Below, in pieces: positions 35,401 through 43,630 of a stretch of 64,000 bases of DNA. The notes beneath the pieces are model-generated. The model was not told the origin of the DNA. It was given only the letters and a program-made list of their open reading frames with translations, and made no database searches. The stretch spans positions 1 through 64,000 of the forward strand of contig NZ_JBHYGG010000101.1 in assembly GCF_051859125.1 (NCBI RefSeq), written 5' to 3'. The position numbers and the translations under genes were made by a program. The first letter of the stretch is position 1, and every line of letters starts with the position of its first letter. Source of the DNA: Gemmata sp051859125. GTDB lineage: Bacteria > Planctomycetota > Planctomycetia > Gemmatales > Gemmataceae.

Positions 35401-35930
35401 CGGCGGTCCAGTCGATGAAGCTCAAGGTCGTCCGCCTGAGCGGCGCGACCCTCCAGGAGATCGACCTGACCGGCGGCGGCCTGAACGCCAACGGGACGAC
35501 GAAGGTGCCGCTGGCCCCGTACGCCGGGCTCGCGGCGGGGACCATCCGGCGCGACGCGCGGGTGGCGTTCGTGGATCAGGACGGGGACGGGAAGGACTCG
35601 CTGGTGTTCTCGGCCATCGACCCGTTCACGATCCCGGGCGGCGGAAACACGGTCCGCATTTCGGCGTTCAACGTCCCCGGGAACGGGCCGGCCTCCGTGG
35701 TCAGCACCGGGACCGGGCCGAGTGGCAGCTACACGGTCGGCGCGGGTGTGTCGGTGTCGTTCGACACGTCGGACGTGGTGGCGACCGCGCCGGCCGAGAA
35801 CCTGGCCCTGCTCTCCGCGGTGGGTGCCAACGGCACGGTGCAGTTCCTCAACGCCCTCACCGGTGCCGTCCAGACCGGCGGGTTCTCGCTGGCCGTTCCA
35901 ATCGGCGGCGTCAGCCTCGGCGGCCTGTAG
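32463..35930 (+). CDS. Secreted IPT/TIG-repeat protein with FG-GAP C terminus
   Basis: A 1155-residue extracellular protein. The N terminus has the planctomycete motif RPHIEDLEARDLWA near 36-50, found before the first extracellular domain of many Gemmata-type surface proteins. Seven IPT/TIG beta-sandwich repeats follow (about 45-650), each starting TVT(A/G)(L/V)SP...GG. The fifth and sixth are almost the same protein sequence (GATGVTVGGVAATAV), which suggests recent duplication. Then an Ig-like segment (STAPTVVISAPSAPF) and three FG-GAP/calcium-binding repeats with DxDGDG-type loops (DFDGDGTADL, DVNGDGKVDL, DQDGDGKDSL). It should be a cell-surface adhesion or scaffold protein; no enzyme domain is seen. 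Start at the ATG at 32463, since the frame upstream has no coding character. Confidence 0.85.
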   Translation: MPKARTLSRWPISVEKLLDWMTASPDRAARFRPHIEDLEARDLWATVTGLSPISGTSLGGTTVVISGTFTGTMLSDFAVTFEGVPATVTSFNPMGTSVTVTSPVGAANSVADVIVTDSGGASADTAADDYTYITTPTVTALSPIGGLPAGGTSVTITGTGFAGLAGTAAVKFGAVNAASYVVNSNTSITAVAPAGAAGTVDVTVTNVVGTSANTAADDYTYLAIPTITALSPGGGPIAGGNSVVITGTGFAALTGAASVMFGAVNAASYVVNSNTQITAVAPAGAAGSVNVSVTNAIGMSANTAADNYLYAAAPTVTGVSPNTGATFGGTTITITGTNFYNGATVTVGGTPATGVTVVDATTITATTPSGGAGGVDVIVTTPSGVSANTAADNYTYVLVAPPTVTAVSPTAGPVAGGTVLTITGTNFTGATGVTVGGVAATAVTVVNATTITATTPAGTAGIANVVVSNPGGPSANTAADDFTYVAAPTVTAVSPATGPAAGGTTITITGTNFTGATGVTVGGVAATAVTVVNATTITATTPAGTAGIVDVIVTTPGGPSATSAASKFTYVAAPTVTSVTPPGGPVTGGTAITITGTGFTGATAVTIGGTAATNVVVVNATTITATTPAHVAAVSPVIVTTPGGNSAPAVGATFAFDSTAPTVVISAPSAPFTVGAPVTFTITYTDANFTASSLTAANVTLNKTGTANGTVSVSAGTGPVRTVTISNITGDGTLGISIAAGTAVDVAGNLAPAAGPSTTFVAAGSKLASFAVGGANGAVRLLDDSGVLVNSFQPIAGYTGLVSVALADFDGDGTADLAVAAALPAGVAGLSTSAAGKVFVYDGLELANGKLTLDHTFTPFLNSNGPGLATGAYINGLNIAAGDVNGDGKVDLIAGSRGGTTTSGRAEYGRLIVVAQGAAANGSQDTFIGSGSQGIFPFGTTYQKGVVAAAGDLDGAVNGAGFTTAEIGVTRGGPVNSSNPAVQSMKLKVVRLSGATLQEIDLTGGGLNANGTTKVPLAPYAGLAAGTIRRDARVAFVDQDGDGKDSLVFSAIDPFTIPGGGNTVRISAFNVPGNGPASVVSTGTGPSGSYTVGAGVSVSFDTSDVVATAPAENLALLSAVGANGTVQFLNALTGAVQTGGFSLAVPIGGVSLGGL

Positions 35931-35940
35931 CAGTGCTTCA

Positions 35941-36002
35941 AGGAGGGCCGCTGGTCGCCCTCCTGACTTCCCGGCCCCGGGGTAACCTTCTGCCCCGGGG
36001 CC
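35941..36002. terminator. Paired hairpins, bidirectional terminator candidate
   Basis: Two hairpins lie between the convergent IPT/TIG and GDPD genes: 35941-35964 (8-bp stem AGGAGGGC/GCCCTCCT) and 35973-36002 (perfect 10-bp stem GGCCCCGGGG with its complement, 10-base loop). Confidence 0.55.
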
Positions 36003-36043
36003 GCCACTCACGCTACGAACCGTTCGACCCGACCGGGACGGGG

Positions 36044-36802
36044 TTAGGTCGAGGCTCCGCACGCAAGCTGGCCCCGGAGCCAGCCCGGGCGGTTGGTCGT
36101 AAGGCTCTCGACGCCCGCCCCGAGCATCTGCTGCGCCAGTTCGACGCCGTCCACGGTCCACACGCACAGCCGCAACCCGGCCGCGAGCACCTTCCCCGCG
36201 AACGTCGCGTCGAGCACCTCGGGCGATGCCGAGAGGTCCAACCCGTCCGCAGCGACCGACTTCGCGCCGGCGAGCAGTTCCTCGGGTGCCCGCGGCCGCT
36301 CTTCGAGGTCGACGACCCAGTACGCGGGCAAGTCCGGCCGCCGCTGCTTCACCGCCGCGACAACGTTCGCCGAGAAGCTGATTACGGGCGTTTGCTGCGG
36401 GGGAAGGCCGCTCGCGGTCAGCAAGCGGTCCAACTCGGGCACGACCTCGGGGCCGCACTTCACCTCGATCAGTGCGCGCTTACCGGCGGGAACGGTGGCG
36501 AGCGCCTCGGCGAGCGTTGCGATTCGCTCCCCGGCGAACGCCGGCGACTTCCACCGACCCACGTCGAGGAGGCGCAGTTCGGTCAGAGTGTGATCGGCGA
36601 CGCGGCCCTCAGCGCCGGCCGTGCGGACCAGAGTCGCGTCGTGGAACAGGACAATGTGGCCGTCGCGGGTCTGCCACACGTCGAACTCGACGGCGTCGGC
36701 CCCTTGTGCCCAGGCGAGGTGCAAGCTGGCGAGCGTGTTCTCGGGCGCGTCTAACGACGCGCCGCGGTGGCCGATGATCTCGACGCGCGCCGGGGCCGTC
36801 AT
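36044..36802 (-). CDS. Glycerophosphodiester phosphodiesterase family protein
   Basis: A 252-residue cytoplasmic GDPD-type TIM-barrel enzyme that hydrolyses glycerophosphodiesters to sn-glycerol-3-phosphate and an alcohol. Catalytic and metal ligands are in IIGHRGASLDAPENT near 9-23 (His11, Arg12, and Glu), EFDVWQTRDG near 39-48 (Glu39, Asp41) and LFHDATL near 52-58 (the second His). A LIEVKCGPE strand near 110 carries a further acidic ligand and VWTVD near 215 completes the barrel. No signal peptide, so it resembles UgpQ rather than periplasmic GlpQ. Its ATG overlaps the stop of the upstream glcF-like gene (ATGA), so it is the last gene of that transcription unit. Confidence 0.9.
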   Translation of the reverse strand: MTAPARVEIIGHRGASLDAPENTLASLHLAWAQGADAVEFDVWQTRDGHIVLFHDATLVRTAGAEGRVADHTLTELRLLDVGRWKSPAFAGERIATLAEALATVPAGKRALIEVKCGPEVVPELDRLLTASGLPPQQTPVISFSANVVAAVKQRRPDLPAYWVVDLEERPRAPEELLAGAKSVAADGLDLSASPEVLDATFAGKVLAAGLRLCVWTVDGVELAQQMLGAGVESLTTNRPGWLRGQLACGAST

Positions 36803-38256
36803 ACGCCGGCCGCGGTCAGTTGCGCGGGCATCTCGCCGCTGTAGCTGGCCCACAGGGCATCGACCGGGTGGGCCGCCCACACGTTCTGACCCGCGGCCTT
36901 CAGGTGCCGGGTGATCTGCATCAGGCACCCGACGTTCCCGGTGAACATGGCGCGGGCCGCGGTCGAGGCGATGTTCGCGACCTTGCGGTCGCCGAGCCGT
37001 GCGGCCATCTCGGGCTGGGTCAGGTTGTAGCTCCCGGCCGCGCCGCAGCACAGCTCGCTCTCGGGCAGCGGGATCAGCTCCAGCCCGGGGATCATCTCCA
37101 GGAGTTGCCGCGGTTGCTTGAAGATCTGCTGGGCGTGCCGCAGGTGGCAGGCGTCGTGGTACGTCGCACGCACGCGGAGTTCGTGCTTCGGCTTCACCGG
37201 GCCGAGTTCCATCAGGAACTCGCTGACGTCGCGGACCTTGCTCTGGAACCGCGCCGCGGCTTCCGCCTCGGGCGTGTCGTGCATCATGTGCGAGTAGTCC
37301 TTGAGCTGGAACCCGCACCCGGCCGCGTTCGAGATGATGGCGTCCACGCCCTTGAACCGCTCGAGGTCCGTGGCCCCGAACGCCTCACAGTTGGCGGCCG
37401 CGAACGTCCGGGCCTCGGCCTCTTCGGCGGCGTGGTAGTGCAGCGCCCCGCAGCACGTCTGCGCCCGCGGGATCCACACCTCGCACCCGTTCGCCTGGAG
37501 CACCTTCGCCGTGGCGTAGTTCGTTTCGGGGTAGAGGGAGTCGGCGACGCACCCGAGGAACAGCGCGACCCGCGCCCGCGGCTTGCCGATCGGTTCGAGG
37601 ACCTCCGGCAGGCTCCCGTAGTGCGGCTTCAACGCGGGGAGCATGTTCTTCATGTTCCGCAGCGACCGCGGCAGGAGGCCCGTGAGCCCGGACTTCTCGC
37701 TGAGCCAGTCGAGCCCGGTCCACTGCATCAGTCGCGCCGGCGCGAGCGCGATGCGGTTCCGCCAGCGGTAGGGGAAAACGTTGAACAGGAGGAACTTCTG
37801 GAGGGCGTTGAGCGACTCGGTCTGGCGGCCGGGCTCCTTCTCGTTCATGAACGCGCGGAACGGCTCGATGAGCTTGCCGTACTGGACGCCCGAGGGGCAC
37901 GCCGTCTCGCACGCCCGGCAGTTCAGGCACAGGTCGAGGTGCTGCTTGACGTCGGTGTCGAGTTCCAGGGCACCGTCGATGACCTGCCGCATGAGGTAGA
38001 TGCGGCCGCGGGGCGAGTCGGCCTCGTTGCCGGTCTCGACGTACGTCGGGCAACTCGCGGTGCAGAGCCCGCAGTGGACGCAGTCGAGCACGAGTTCGTA
38101 GTCGATGTTCGGCCCGTGCGACCCGCACCCGTGGTTGTGCGGCGGGGCGGCGAGCGCCGTTCCGGTCGCGGCGGGCGCGTCCACGTTCGCGGGGTAGACC
38201 GGCAGCGACGTCCGCTGCGCTTCCGAGTCGGCGAGCTTGGGGGTGGTGGCGGCCAT
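36799..38256 (-). CDS. glcF: Glycolate oxidase iron-sulfur subunit (GlcF-like)
   Basis: A 485-residue electron-transfer subunit of glycolate/lactate oxidase. Two 4Fe-4S ferredoxin-type motifs, CVHCGLCTASCP near 59-70 and CLNCRACETACP near 108-119, are followed by two CCG domains with TCCGALHYHA near 268 and LCCGAAGSYN near 410. The ligand set is complete. An N-terminal 40-residue extension rich in Ala, Pro and His-Asn is extra. It passes electrons from GlcD flavin to quinone in the membrane. The GDPD gene overlaps its stop; glcE lies 56 bases upstream on the same strand. GlcD is not adjacent in this window. Confidence 0.92.
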   Translation of the reverse strand: MAATTPKLADSEAQRTSLPVYPANVDAPAATGTALAAPPHNHGCGSHGPNIDYELVLDCVHCGLCTASCPTYVETGNEADSPRGRIYLMRQVIDGALELDTDVKQHLDLCLNCRACETACPSGVQYGKLIEPFRAFMNEKEPGRQTESLNALQKFLLFNVFPYRWRNRIALAPARLMQWTGLDWLSEKSGLTGLLPRSLRNMKNMLPALKPHYGSLPEVLEPIGKPRARVALFLGCVADSLYPETNYATAKVLQANGCEVWIPRAQTCCGALHYHAAEEAEARTFAAANCEAFGATDLERFKGVDAIISNAAGCGFQLKDYSHMMHDTPEAEAAARFQSKVRDVSEFLMELGPVKPKHELRVRATYHDACHLRHAQQIFKQPRQLLEMIPGLELIPLPESELCCGAAGSYNLTQPEMAARLGDRKVANIASTAARAMFTGNVGCLMQITRHLKAAGQNVWAAHPVDALWASYSGEMPAQLTAAGV

Positions 38257-38312
38257 ATCGTGAGGTCGGGGTTGTGTTGAACGAGGGTTGCCCGTGGTCG
38301 TGCGGGGCCGTG

Positions 38313-39476
38313 TCAGAGATCGCCGAACAGGCGGCCGGGGTTGAACACATTATCCGGGTCGAGCGTCTTCTTGACGTGTCGCATCAGCTCCCAGTCGGGT
38401 GTTGGGGTCCCCCACACCGGGGCCGCCTTCTTCGTCAGCGGCGGACTCCGGCGGATGGCCGAGCCGGCCACCGCGGCGTCGCCGTGATACCACAAAACAC
38501 CGGTGAGTCCGTGGGCGTGAACCAAACCTTCGGGGAGCTTCACAAGCGCCTCGGCGGTCTTGCTCGGCAGCACGGTCGCCTTGCGGATGTGTAAGGAATC
38601 GTTCCGGAGTTGCAACTCGGTGATCGCTGCCCACAGCCCGGCAGCGTCGGCGACTTCCGCTACTTGCGCGACCGCGGCGGTCTTCAGTTCCGCGAGGACC
38701 GTCTCGCGCTGCCACGCGACGGTCGCGGCCTTCTCCTCGAACCCGACCGCGACGACCCACTCGGCGGCGACCGCGGGCGCGACCCCCGCGGCCCGCCACG
38801 CGGCCGCGTTCAGCACCTCGACCGCCACCGGCCGCGACTTCGAGTCGTGCAGCAGGTCCAGTACCGGGCCGAGCGCGGCGGCGTCGCACCCGAACACCAC
38901 CGCCGCCGACGCCTCGGGCTTCGGCTTCACCTTGAGTGTGACCTGAGTGACGACGCCGAGCGTGCCGAGTGCCCCGATCTGGAGCTTCATCAGGTCGTAG
39001 CCCGCGACGTTCTTCACCACGCGGCCGCCGGCCTTCACCTCGGCCCCGTCGTCGGTCACGAACGAGATGCCGATGACGTAGTCGCGGAGCGTGCCGTACC
39101 CGTACCGCCGCGGGCCGCTCTGGTTGACCGCCACCGCCCCGCCGACGGTCGCCCGCTCCGGGGCGGGCACGTCGACCGGGAGCCACTGGCCCTCCTTCGC
39201 GAGCGCCGCTTGCACCGCCGCCACCGTGCTCCCGGCCTGGACGGTGATCGTCATATCGCGGGCCGGGTAGTCGATCACACGGTTCAGCGCGGTCGTGTCG
39301 ACGGCGACGCCCGGCTTGATCGGCGGGAGGCCCACGTCGAGCGTCGTGCGGCCCCCGACGGGGTACACGCCGTGCTTCGCGGCGCGGGCCTGCGTCACGA
39401 GGGCGCTCAGGTCCGCGACGCTCGCGGGCGTCCGAACGGGGAGCGGCTCGGACTGGTCGATGGAGAGGGTGTCCAC
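38313..39476 (-). CDS. glcE: Glycolate oxidase FAD-binding subunit (GlcE-like)
   Basis: A 387-residue FAD-linked oxidase of the GlcE type. The FAD_binding_4 domain has YPVGGRTTLDVGLPP near 38-52 (the N-terminal PP-loop), TVQAGSTVAAVQAAL near 76-90 and ATVGGAVAVNQSGPRR near 108-123 with GYGTLRDYVIGISFV and GGRVVKNVAGYDLMKL near 150-165. The C-terminal part ends in KKTLDPDNVFNPGRL, a family signature near 372-386. GlcE partners with GlcD and GlcF to oxidise glycolate to glyoxylate. It is the first gene of the glcE-glcF-GDPD unit. The catalytic GlcD partner is missing locally and must be encoded elsewhere. Confidence 0.92.
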   Translation of the reverse strand: MDTLSIDQSEPLPVRTPASVADLSALVTQARAAKHGVYPVGGRTTLDVGLPPIKPGVAVDTTALNRVIDYPARDMTITVQAGSTVAAVQAALAKEGQWLPVDVPAPERATVGGAVAVNQSGPRRYGYGTLRDYVIGISFVTDDGAEVKAGGRVVKNVAGYDLMKLQIGALGTLGVVTQVTLKVKPKPEASAAVVFGCDAAALGPVLDLLHDSKSRPVAVEVLNAAAWRAAGVAPAVAAEWVVAVGFEEKAATVAWQRETVLAELKTAAVAQVAEVADAAGLWAAITELQLRNDSLHIRKATVLPSKTAEALVKLPEGLVHAHGLTGVLWYHGDAAVAGSAIRRSPPLTKKAAPVWGTPTPDWELMRHVKKTLDPDNVFNPGRLFGDL

Positions 39477-40012
39477 GGGTGGTCGGTACTAGCCGGTGAG
39501 TAGATCGTGGGTAACGAGTGTGTTGTATGGGAACGCGGCGGGTCGCGCAAGACGCGACTACGGGAAGCGAGGTGCCGTGCCATCGGGTCCCCCGGAGTTC
39601 ACCCTTGGGGTCGGGCGTGCCACGGGATTCCGGGCTGTTGAGGATGAGCCGTAGCAGAGCGGTGTTGCGGGCACAAAAATGGTTCCGGGCGACTCCCCCA
39701 CCCCACGTCCGGAACCATTATGAAGTCCGGAACCATCCCATTCGCCCGGAAGAAATAGTGTCAGACTGTCCGGCGAGCAGTGCCCGCGGGCCGCATTGTC
39801 CCCGCCCCACAGCTCTTGCGGTGAGATCGACCGGACCGGAGCGTGCGGAGGTCGCACGCCCCCGGAACCCCGTGGCACACCCCTTGGGCTCCGGTGACCG
39901 GCACGCGGTCTGGAATCCCGGGGCAGAAATCATACCGTAGCCGGTGAACGCGCACCGGCTCCCACGGCCCAGTGGTCGTGAGTCCCGTGTGACTTCTGCA
40001 ACGGAGAGACCG
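39477..40012. other. Divergent intergenic gap between glcE and gap
   Basis: A 536-bp stretch with no convincing gene. It holds an 11-bp inverted repeat around 39678-39719 (AATGGTTCCGG and CCGGAACCATT), with a third copy of CCGGAACCAT at 39726-39737. The last 100 bases must carry the gap promoter; ACGGAGAGAC lies just before the gap start codon. No boxes can be assigned with confidence. Confidence 0.5.
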
Positions 40013-41107
40013 ATGGCTGGCGTAAAGGTCGGGATCAACGGGTTCGGGCGGATCGGGCGGCTGGTGTTCCGGGCCCTGGTCGAACAGGGGCTCCTCGGCA
40101 AAGAACTCGACGTCGTCGCGGTCAACGACCTCGTCCCGGCCGACAACCTCGCGTACCTGGTCAAGTACGACTCGACGCAGGGCAAGTTCAACGGCGAGGT
40201 GACTAGCAAGAAGTCGTCGGCGTCGGCGAAGGAGGACGACACGCTCGTCGTGAACGGCCACGAGATCAAGTGCCTGGCCGTCCGCCAGGGGCCGGCCGCG
40301 CTGCCGTGGAAGGAGCTGGGCGTCGAGTACGTGATCGAGAGCACGGGCCTGTTCACCGAGTGCAACAAGAACGTTGGCACCGGCGCCGACCAGATCGACC
40401 CGAACAAGACCGCCTACGGCCACATCGTCGCGGGCGCGAAGAAGGTCATCATCTCGGCCCCGGCGAAGAACGAAGACATCACCGTTGTGATGGGCGTGAA
40501 CCACGAGAAGTACGACGGCGGCAAGCACCACCTCATCAGCAACGCGAGTTGCACGACCAACTGCCTCGCCCCGGTCGTCCACGTGCTGCTGAAGGAGGGC
40601 TTCGGCATCGACGAAGGCCTGATGACGACCGTCCACAGCTACACCGCGACACAGAAGACCGTTGACGGCCCCAGCGCCAAGGACTGGAAGGGCGGCCGGT
40701 CCGCGGCCATCAACATCATCCCCAGCGGCACCGGCGCGGCGAAGGCCGTGGCCCTCGTCTGCCCCGAGGTGAAGGGCAAGATGACCGGCATGGCGTTCCG
40801 CGTGCCGACCCCGACCGTCTCGGTCGTGGACCTGACCGTGAAGACGACGAAGGAGACGAGCTACAAGGACATCTGCGCCGCGATGAAGCGGGCGAGCGAG
40901 ACGTACCTGAAGGGGATCCTCAAGTACACCGCCGACGAGGTGGTCTCGACCGACTTTATCCACGACCCGGCCAGCAGCATCTTCGACGCCGGCAGCGGCA
41001 TCGAGCTGAACGGCAAGTTCTTCAAGCTCGTCTCGTGGTACGACAACGAGTGGGGCTACAGCAACCGCTGCGTGGACCTGCTCAAGTACATGATCTCGAA
41101 GGCGTGA
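40013..41107 (+). CDS. gap: Glyceraldehyde-3-phosphate dehydrogenase, type I
   Basis: A 364-residue GAPDH, converting glyceraldehyde-3-phosphate, phosphate and NAD(P) to 1,3-bisphosphoglycerate. NAD-binding GINGFGRIGRLVFRAL is at 8-23, the catalytic cysteine is C180 in ISNASCTTNCLAP, and the C-terminal SWYDNEWGYSNR is present near 342-353. It is about 30 residues longer than typical GAPDH: insertions are at about 66-78 (KSSASAKEDD) and 115-135 (TECNKNVGTGADQIDPNKT), between cofactor-binding strands, as seen in plant- and planctomycete-type enzymes. A GGAGAG precedes the ATG at 40013. The glycolytic partner pgk lies one gene downstream. Confidence 0.96.
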   Translation: MAGVKVGINGFGRIGRLVFRALVEQGLLGKELDVVAVNDLVPADNLAYLVKYDSTQGKFNGEVTSKKSSASAKEDDTLVVNGHEIKCLAVRQGPAALPWKELGVEYVIESTGLFTECNKNVGTGADQIDPNKTAYGHIVAGAKKVIISAPAKNEDITVVMGVNHEKYDGGKHHLISNASCTTNCLAPVVHVLLKEGFGIDEGLMTTVHSYTATQKTVDGPSAKDWKGGRSAAINIIPSGTGAAKAVALVCPEVKGKMTGMAFRVPTPTVSVVDLTVKTTKETSYKDICAAMKRASETYLKGILKYTADEVVSTDFIHDPASSIFDAGSGIELNGKFFKLVSWYDNEWGYSNRCVDLLKYMISKA

Positions 41108-41214
41108 TTTTTTCCCGGCCCTCGAACCTCCGGTGTTAGGTTTCGGCCCCCCCGGCCGAACCGTCTGGCGTCACGCGGTCGCACCGGCCGCACGCCAGAC
41201 CCGGAGTTTCCACC

Positions 41215-42171
41215 ATGCCCGCCCCCGCCCGCCCCCGTCGCGCGTTCACGCTGATCGAGTTGCTCGTCGTGATCGCGATCATCGCGGTCCTGATCGGCCT
41301 GCTGCTGCCCGCGGTCCAGAAGGTCCGCGAGGCGGCCGCACGCATCAAGTGCGCCAATCAACTCAAGCAACTCGGGCTCGCGGCCCACGGCTTCGAGAAC
41401 GCGAACAACCGGCTCCCGGCCTACTACGAGCAGTTCACGGGCTCAAGTTCGACACAAACGGTTCGGCAGCAGGCCTTCGTGATGCTCCTGCCCTACCTGG
41501 AGCAGGCCGCCCTGTTCGAATCGTTCGGCAACCCGATTGTCTTGACCACTGGGAACCGCTCCACCGGCACGGGGCGGGCCGGGGTCGTGCCGGTGTTCGG
41601 CTGCCCCTCCGACACGACCTACCAGGGCGGCACCGCCCAGGGCGATTGGTCGTCCACCAGTTACGGGTTGAACTTTCAGGTGTTTGGCAACCCGGCCGCG
41701 GGGAACGCGTTCCTCGCCAACGGGATCGGCCGCTCGAGCTTCACCTCCGGGTTCGCAGACGGCACATCGGCCACCGTACTCTTCGCCGAGAAGATCGCCC
41801 AGTGCTCCCAAAACGGCCTCGGGACCACGACCAACCGTCACAACCTGTGGGCGCACGGCGGCTGGGACGGCACCTACTCCGCGGTGTTCGCGGTCGGCCC
41901 CGCCGACGGGGCCTCTCAGTGGGCCCCGATCAGTGTCTCCCCGAACAACGTCGCGGCGACCACCCAGGCGGGCCGGGTCGGGGCGGACGCCATGTTCCAG
42001 GTCCGTCCCGCGGCGGCGGACTGCGGAAAGGCGTCCGGGATGCACACCGGCGTGATCCTCGTGGTCCTGGCGGACGGGAGCGTCCGCAGCATCTCCGAAT
42101 CCGTAAGCGTGTCCGCGGTGTGGTGGCCGATCCTGACGCCGAGCCGCGGCGACATTCCGGGCGACTTTTGA
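41215..42171 (+). CDS. DUF1559 prepilin-like protein
   Basis: A 318-residue planctomycete DUF1559 protein. The N terminus has a type IV prepilin-like site after A10 (RRA|FTLIELLVVIAIIAVLIGLL) with glutamate at +5, followed by LPAVQKVREAAARIKCANQLKQLGLA (split near 30-55), a strongly conserved family stretch. The globular part ends with the H-x9-DG signature, HTGVILVVLADGSVRSI near 278-294. Such proteins are exported pseudopilin-like or surface proteins; their exact role is unknown. It lies between gap and pgk on the same strand, 108 bases after gap and 144 before pgk. Confidence 0.92.
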   Translation: MPAPARPRRAFTLIELLVVIAIIAVLIGLLLPAVQKVREAAARIKCANQLKQLGLAAHGFENANNRLPAYYEQFTGSSSTQTVRQQAFVMLLPYLEQAALFESFGNPIVLTTGNRSTGTGRAGVVPVFGCPSDTTYQGGTAQGDWSSTSYGLNFQVFGNPAAGNAFLANGIGRSSFTSGFADGTSATVLFAEKIAQCSQNGLGTTTNRHNLWAHGGWDGTYSAVFAVGPADGASQWAPISVSPNNVAATTQAGRVGADAMFQVRPAAADCGKASGMHTGVILVVLADGSVRSISESVSVSAVWWPILTPSRGDIPGDF

Positions 42172-42314
42172 CAGTATCGGGCCGCCGACCCGGGTGCGCG
42201 GCCTCTGCCGCCTCCTCTTTGTTCCCCCCCATATCGCCGCGCCCCGCCGGGTGGAGTACAACGGACGCAACCGCTCGGCGGTCGCACAGCGTCCGCGACT
42301 TACTCGGGGCAACC

Positions 42315-43523
42315 ATGCCGAAGAAGACGATCGACGACCTGGGGAACCTTGCCGGCAAGCGGGTTCTCGTCCGGGTCGATTTCAACGTGCCGCTCGACAA
42401 GAAGACCGGTGCGGTGAAGAACGACCGCCGCATCCGCGGGGCACTTCCGACGATCCGCAAGCTCCTCGATGCGGGCGCGAGCGTGATCGCCATGAGCCAC
42501 CTCGGCCGGCCCGAGAAGGCCACGCCCGACGAGCGCAAGAACCTGACAATGGACCAGGTGGCCGCGGCGTTCGGCACCCTCCTCGGCAGGCCCGTCACGA
42601 AGGCCGCCGACGAGGTGGTCGGGCCGGCGGTCACCGCGGCCGTCGCGGCGATGAAGCCGGGCGACGTGGTCCTCCTGGAGAACCTCCGGTTCGACCCGCG
42701 GGAGCAGAAGAACGACCCGGCGTTCGCCGCCGCGGTCGCCGCACTCGGCGACGCCTACGTCAACGACGCCTTCGGCACGTGCCACAACGACAAGGACGCG
42801 AGCATGGTCGCCGTCCCCGCGGCACTGAAGGCCGCCGGCAAGCCGCGGGCCGTTGGCCTACTCGTCGCCAAGGAACTGGAGGTCATCGACACGCTCCTCA
42901 CCGCCCCCAAGCGCCCCATGATCGCGATCATGGGCGGGGCCAAGGTGTCGGACAAGATCGCGTTTATCCGCGTCCTGCTCCAGAAGGTCGATACGCTCCT
43001 CATTGGCGGGAAGATGACCTACACCTTCCTGAAGGCCGGCGGCGGGGACGTCGGCGGCACCCGGGTGGCCGACGAGGAGTTGGCGGCCGCGACGCCGCTT
43101 CTCGCCGAGGTCGGCAAGAAGATCACCCTCCCCGTGGACTCCCTGGCCGCGAAGAGCGACGACCTGACTCAGACGCAGGTGTGCGAGGGAACGATCCCGG
43201 CCGGCTTCGAGGGCGTGGACATTGGTCCGAGGACCGTCGCCGCGTACTCGGCCCTCTTGAAGACGGCGGGCACGGTCATCTGGAACGGGCCGGTCGGCTG
43301 GTTCGAGCAGCCGGCGTTCTCCGGCGGCACGAAGGGGATCGCCGAGGCGATGGCCGCGAGCCCCGCGACCACGGTCGTCGGCGGCGGCGAGACCGCTCAG
43401 GCCGTCGAGCAGTTCGGGTTCGACGAGAAGATCAGCCACGTCTCGACCGGCGGCGGCGCGTTCCTCGCCTACGTCGAGGGCCAGAAGTTCCAGAGCCTGG
43501 CCCAGATCGACGACCGGGCGTGA
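42315..43523 (+). CDS. pgk: Phosphoglycerate kinase
   Basis: A 402-residue phosphoglycerate kinase, which forms ATP from 1,3-bisphosphoglycerate and ADP. The N-terminal substrate motif VLVRVDFNVPLD is near 18-29, MSHLGRP near 60-66, LLENLRF near 116-122 and NDAFGTCHNDKDAS near 150-163. The C-terminal nucleotide domain has AIMGGAKVSDKI near 206-217, WNGPVGWFE near 320-328 and VVGGGETAQAVEQ near 356-368. Start at the ATG at 42315, the normal length. It forms the glycolytic module with gap, two genes upstream, and the accD gene is 107 bases downstream. Confidence 0.97.
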   Translation: MPKKTIDDLGNLAGKRVLVRVDFNVPLDKKTGAVKNDRRIRGALPTIRKLLDAGASVIAMSHLGRPEKATPDERKNLTMDQVAAAFGTLLGRPVTKAADEVVGPAVTAAVAAMKPGDVVLLENLRFDPREQKNDPAFAAAVAALGDAYVNDAFGTCHNDKDASMVAVPAALKAAGKPRAVGLLVAKELEVIDTLLTAPKRPMIAIMGGAKVSDKIAFIRVLLQKVDTLLIGGKMTYTFLKAGGGDVGGTRVADEELAAATPLLAEVGKKITLPVDSLAAKSDDLTQTQVCEGTIPAGFEGVDIGPRTVAAYSALLKTAGTVIWNGPVGWFEQPAFSGGTKGIAEAMAASPATTVVGGGETAQAVEQFGFDEKISHVSTGGGAFLAYVEGQKFQSLAQIDDRA

Positions 43524-43630
43524 CGGGTCTGACCGACGGGCCGCCGGGTTCCGATACCGATCGCACCGGGACGAAGCGTATGTCATTCCTACCGACGACC
43601 GAGCACCGGACCCCACCCTCGGGTGACGCA

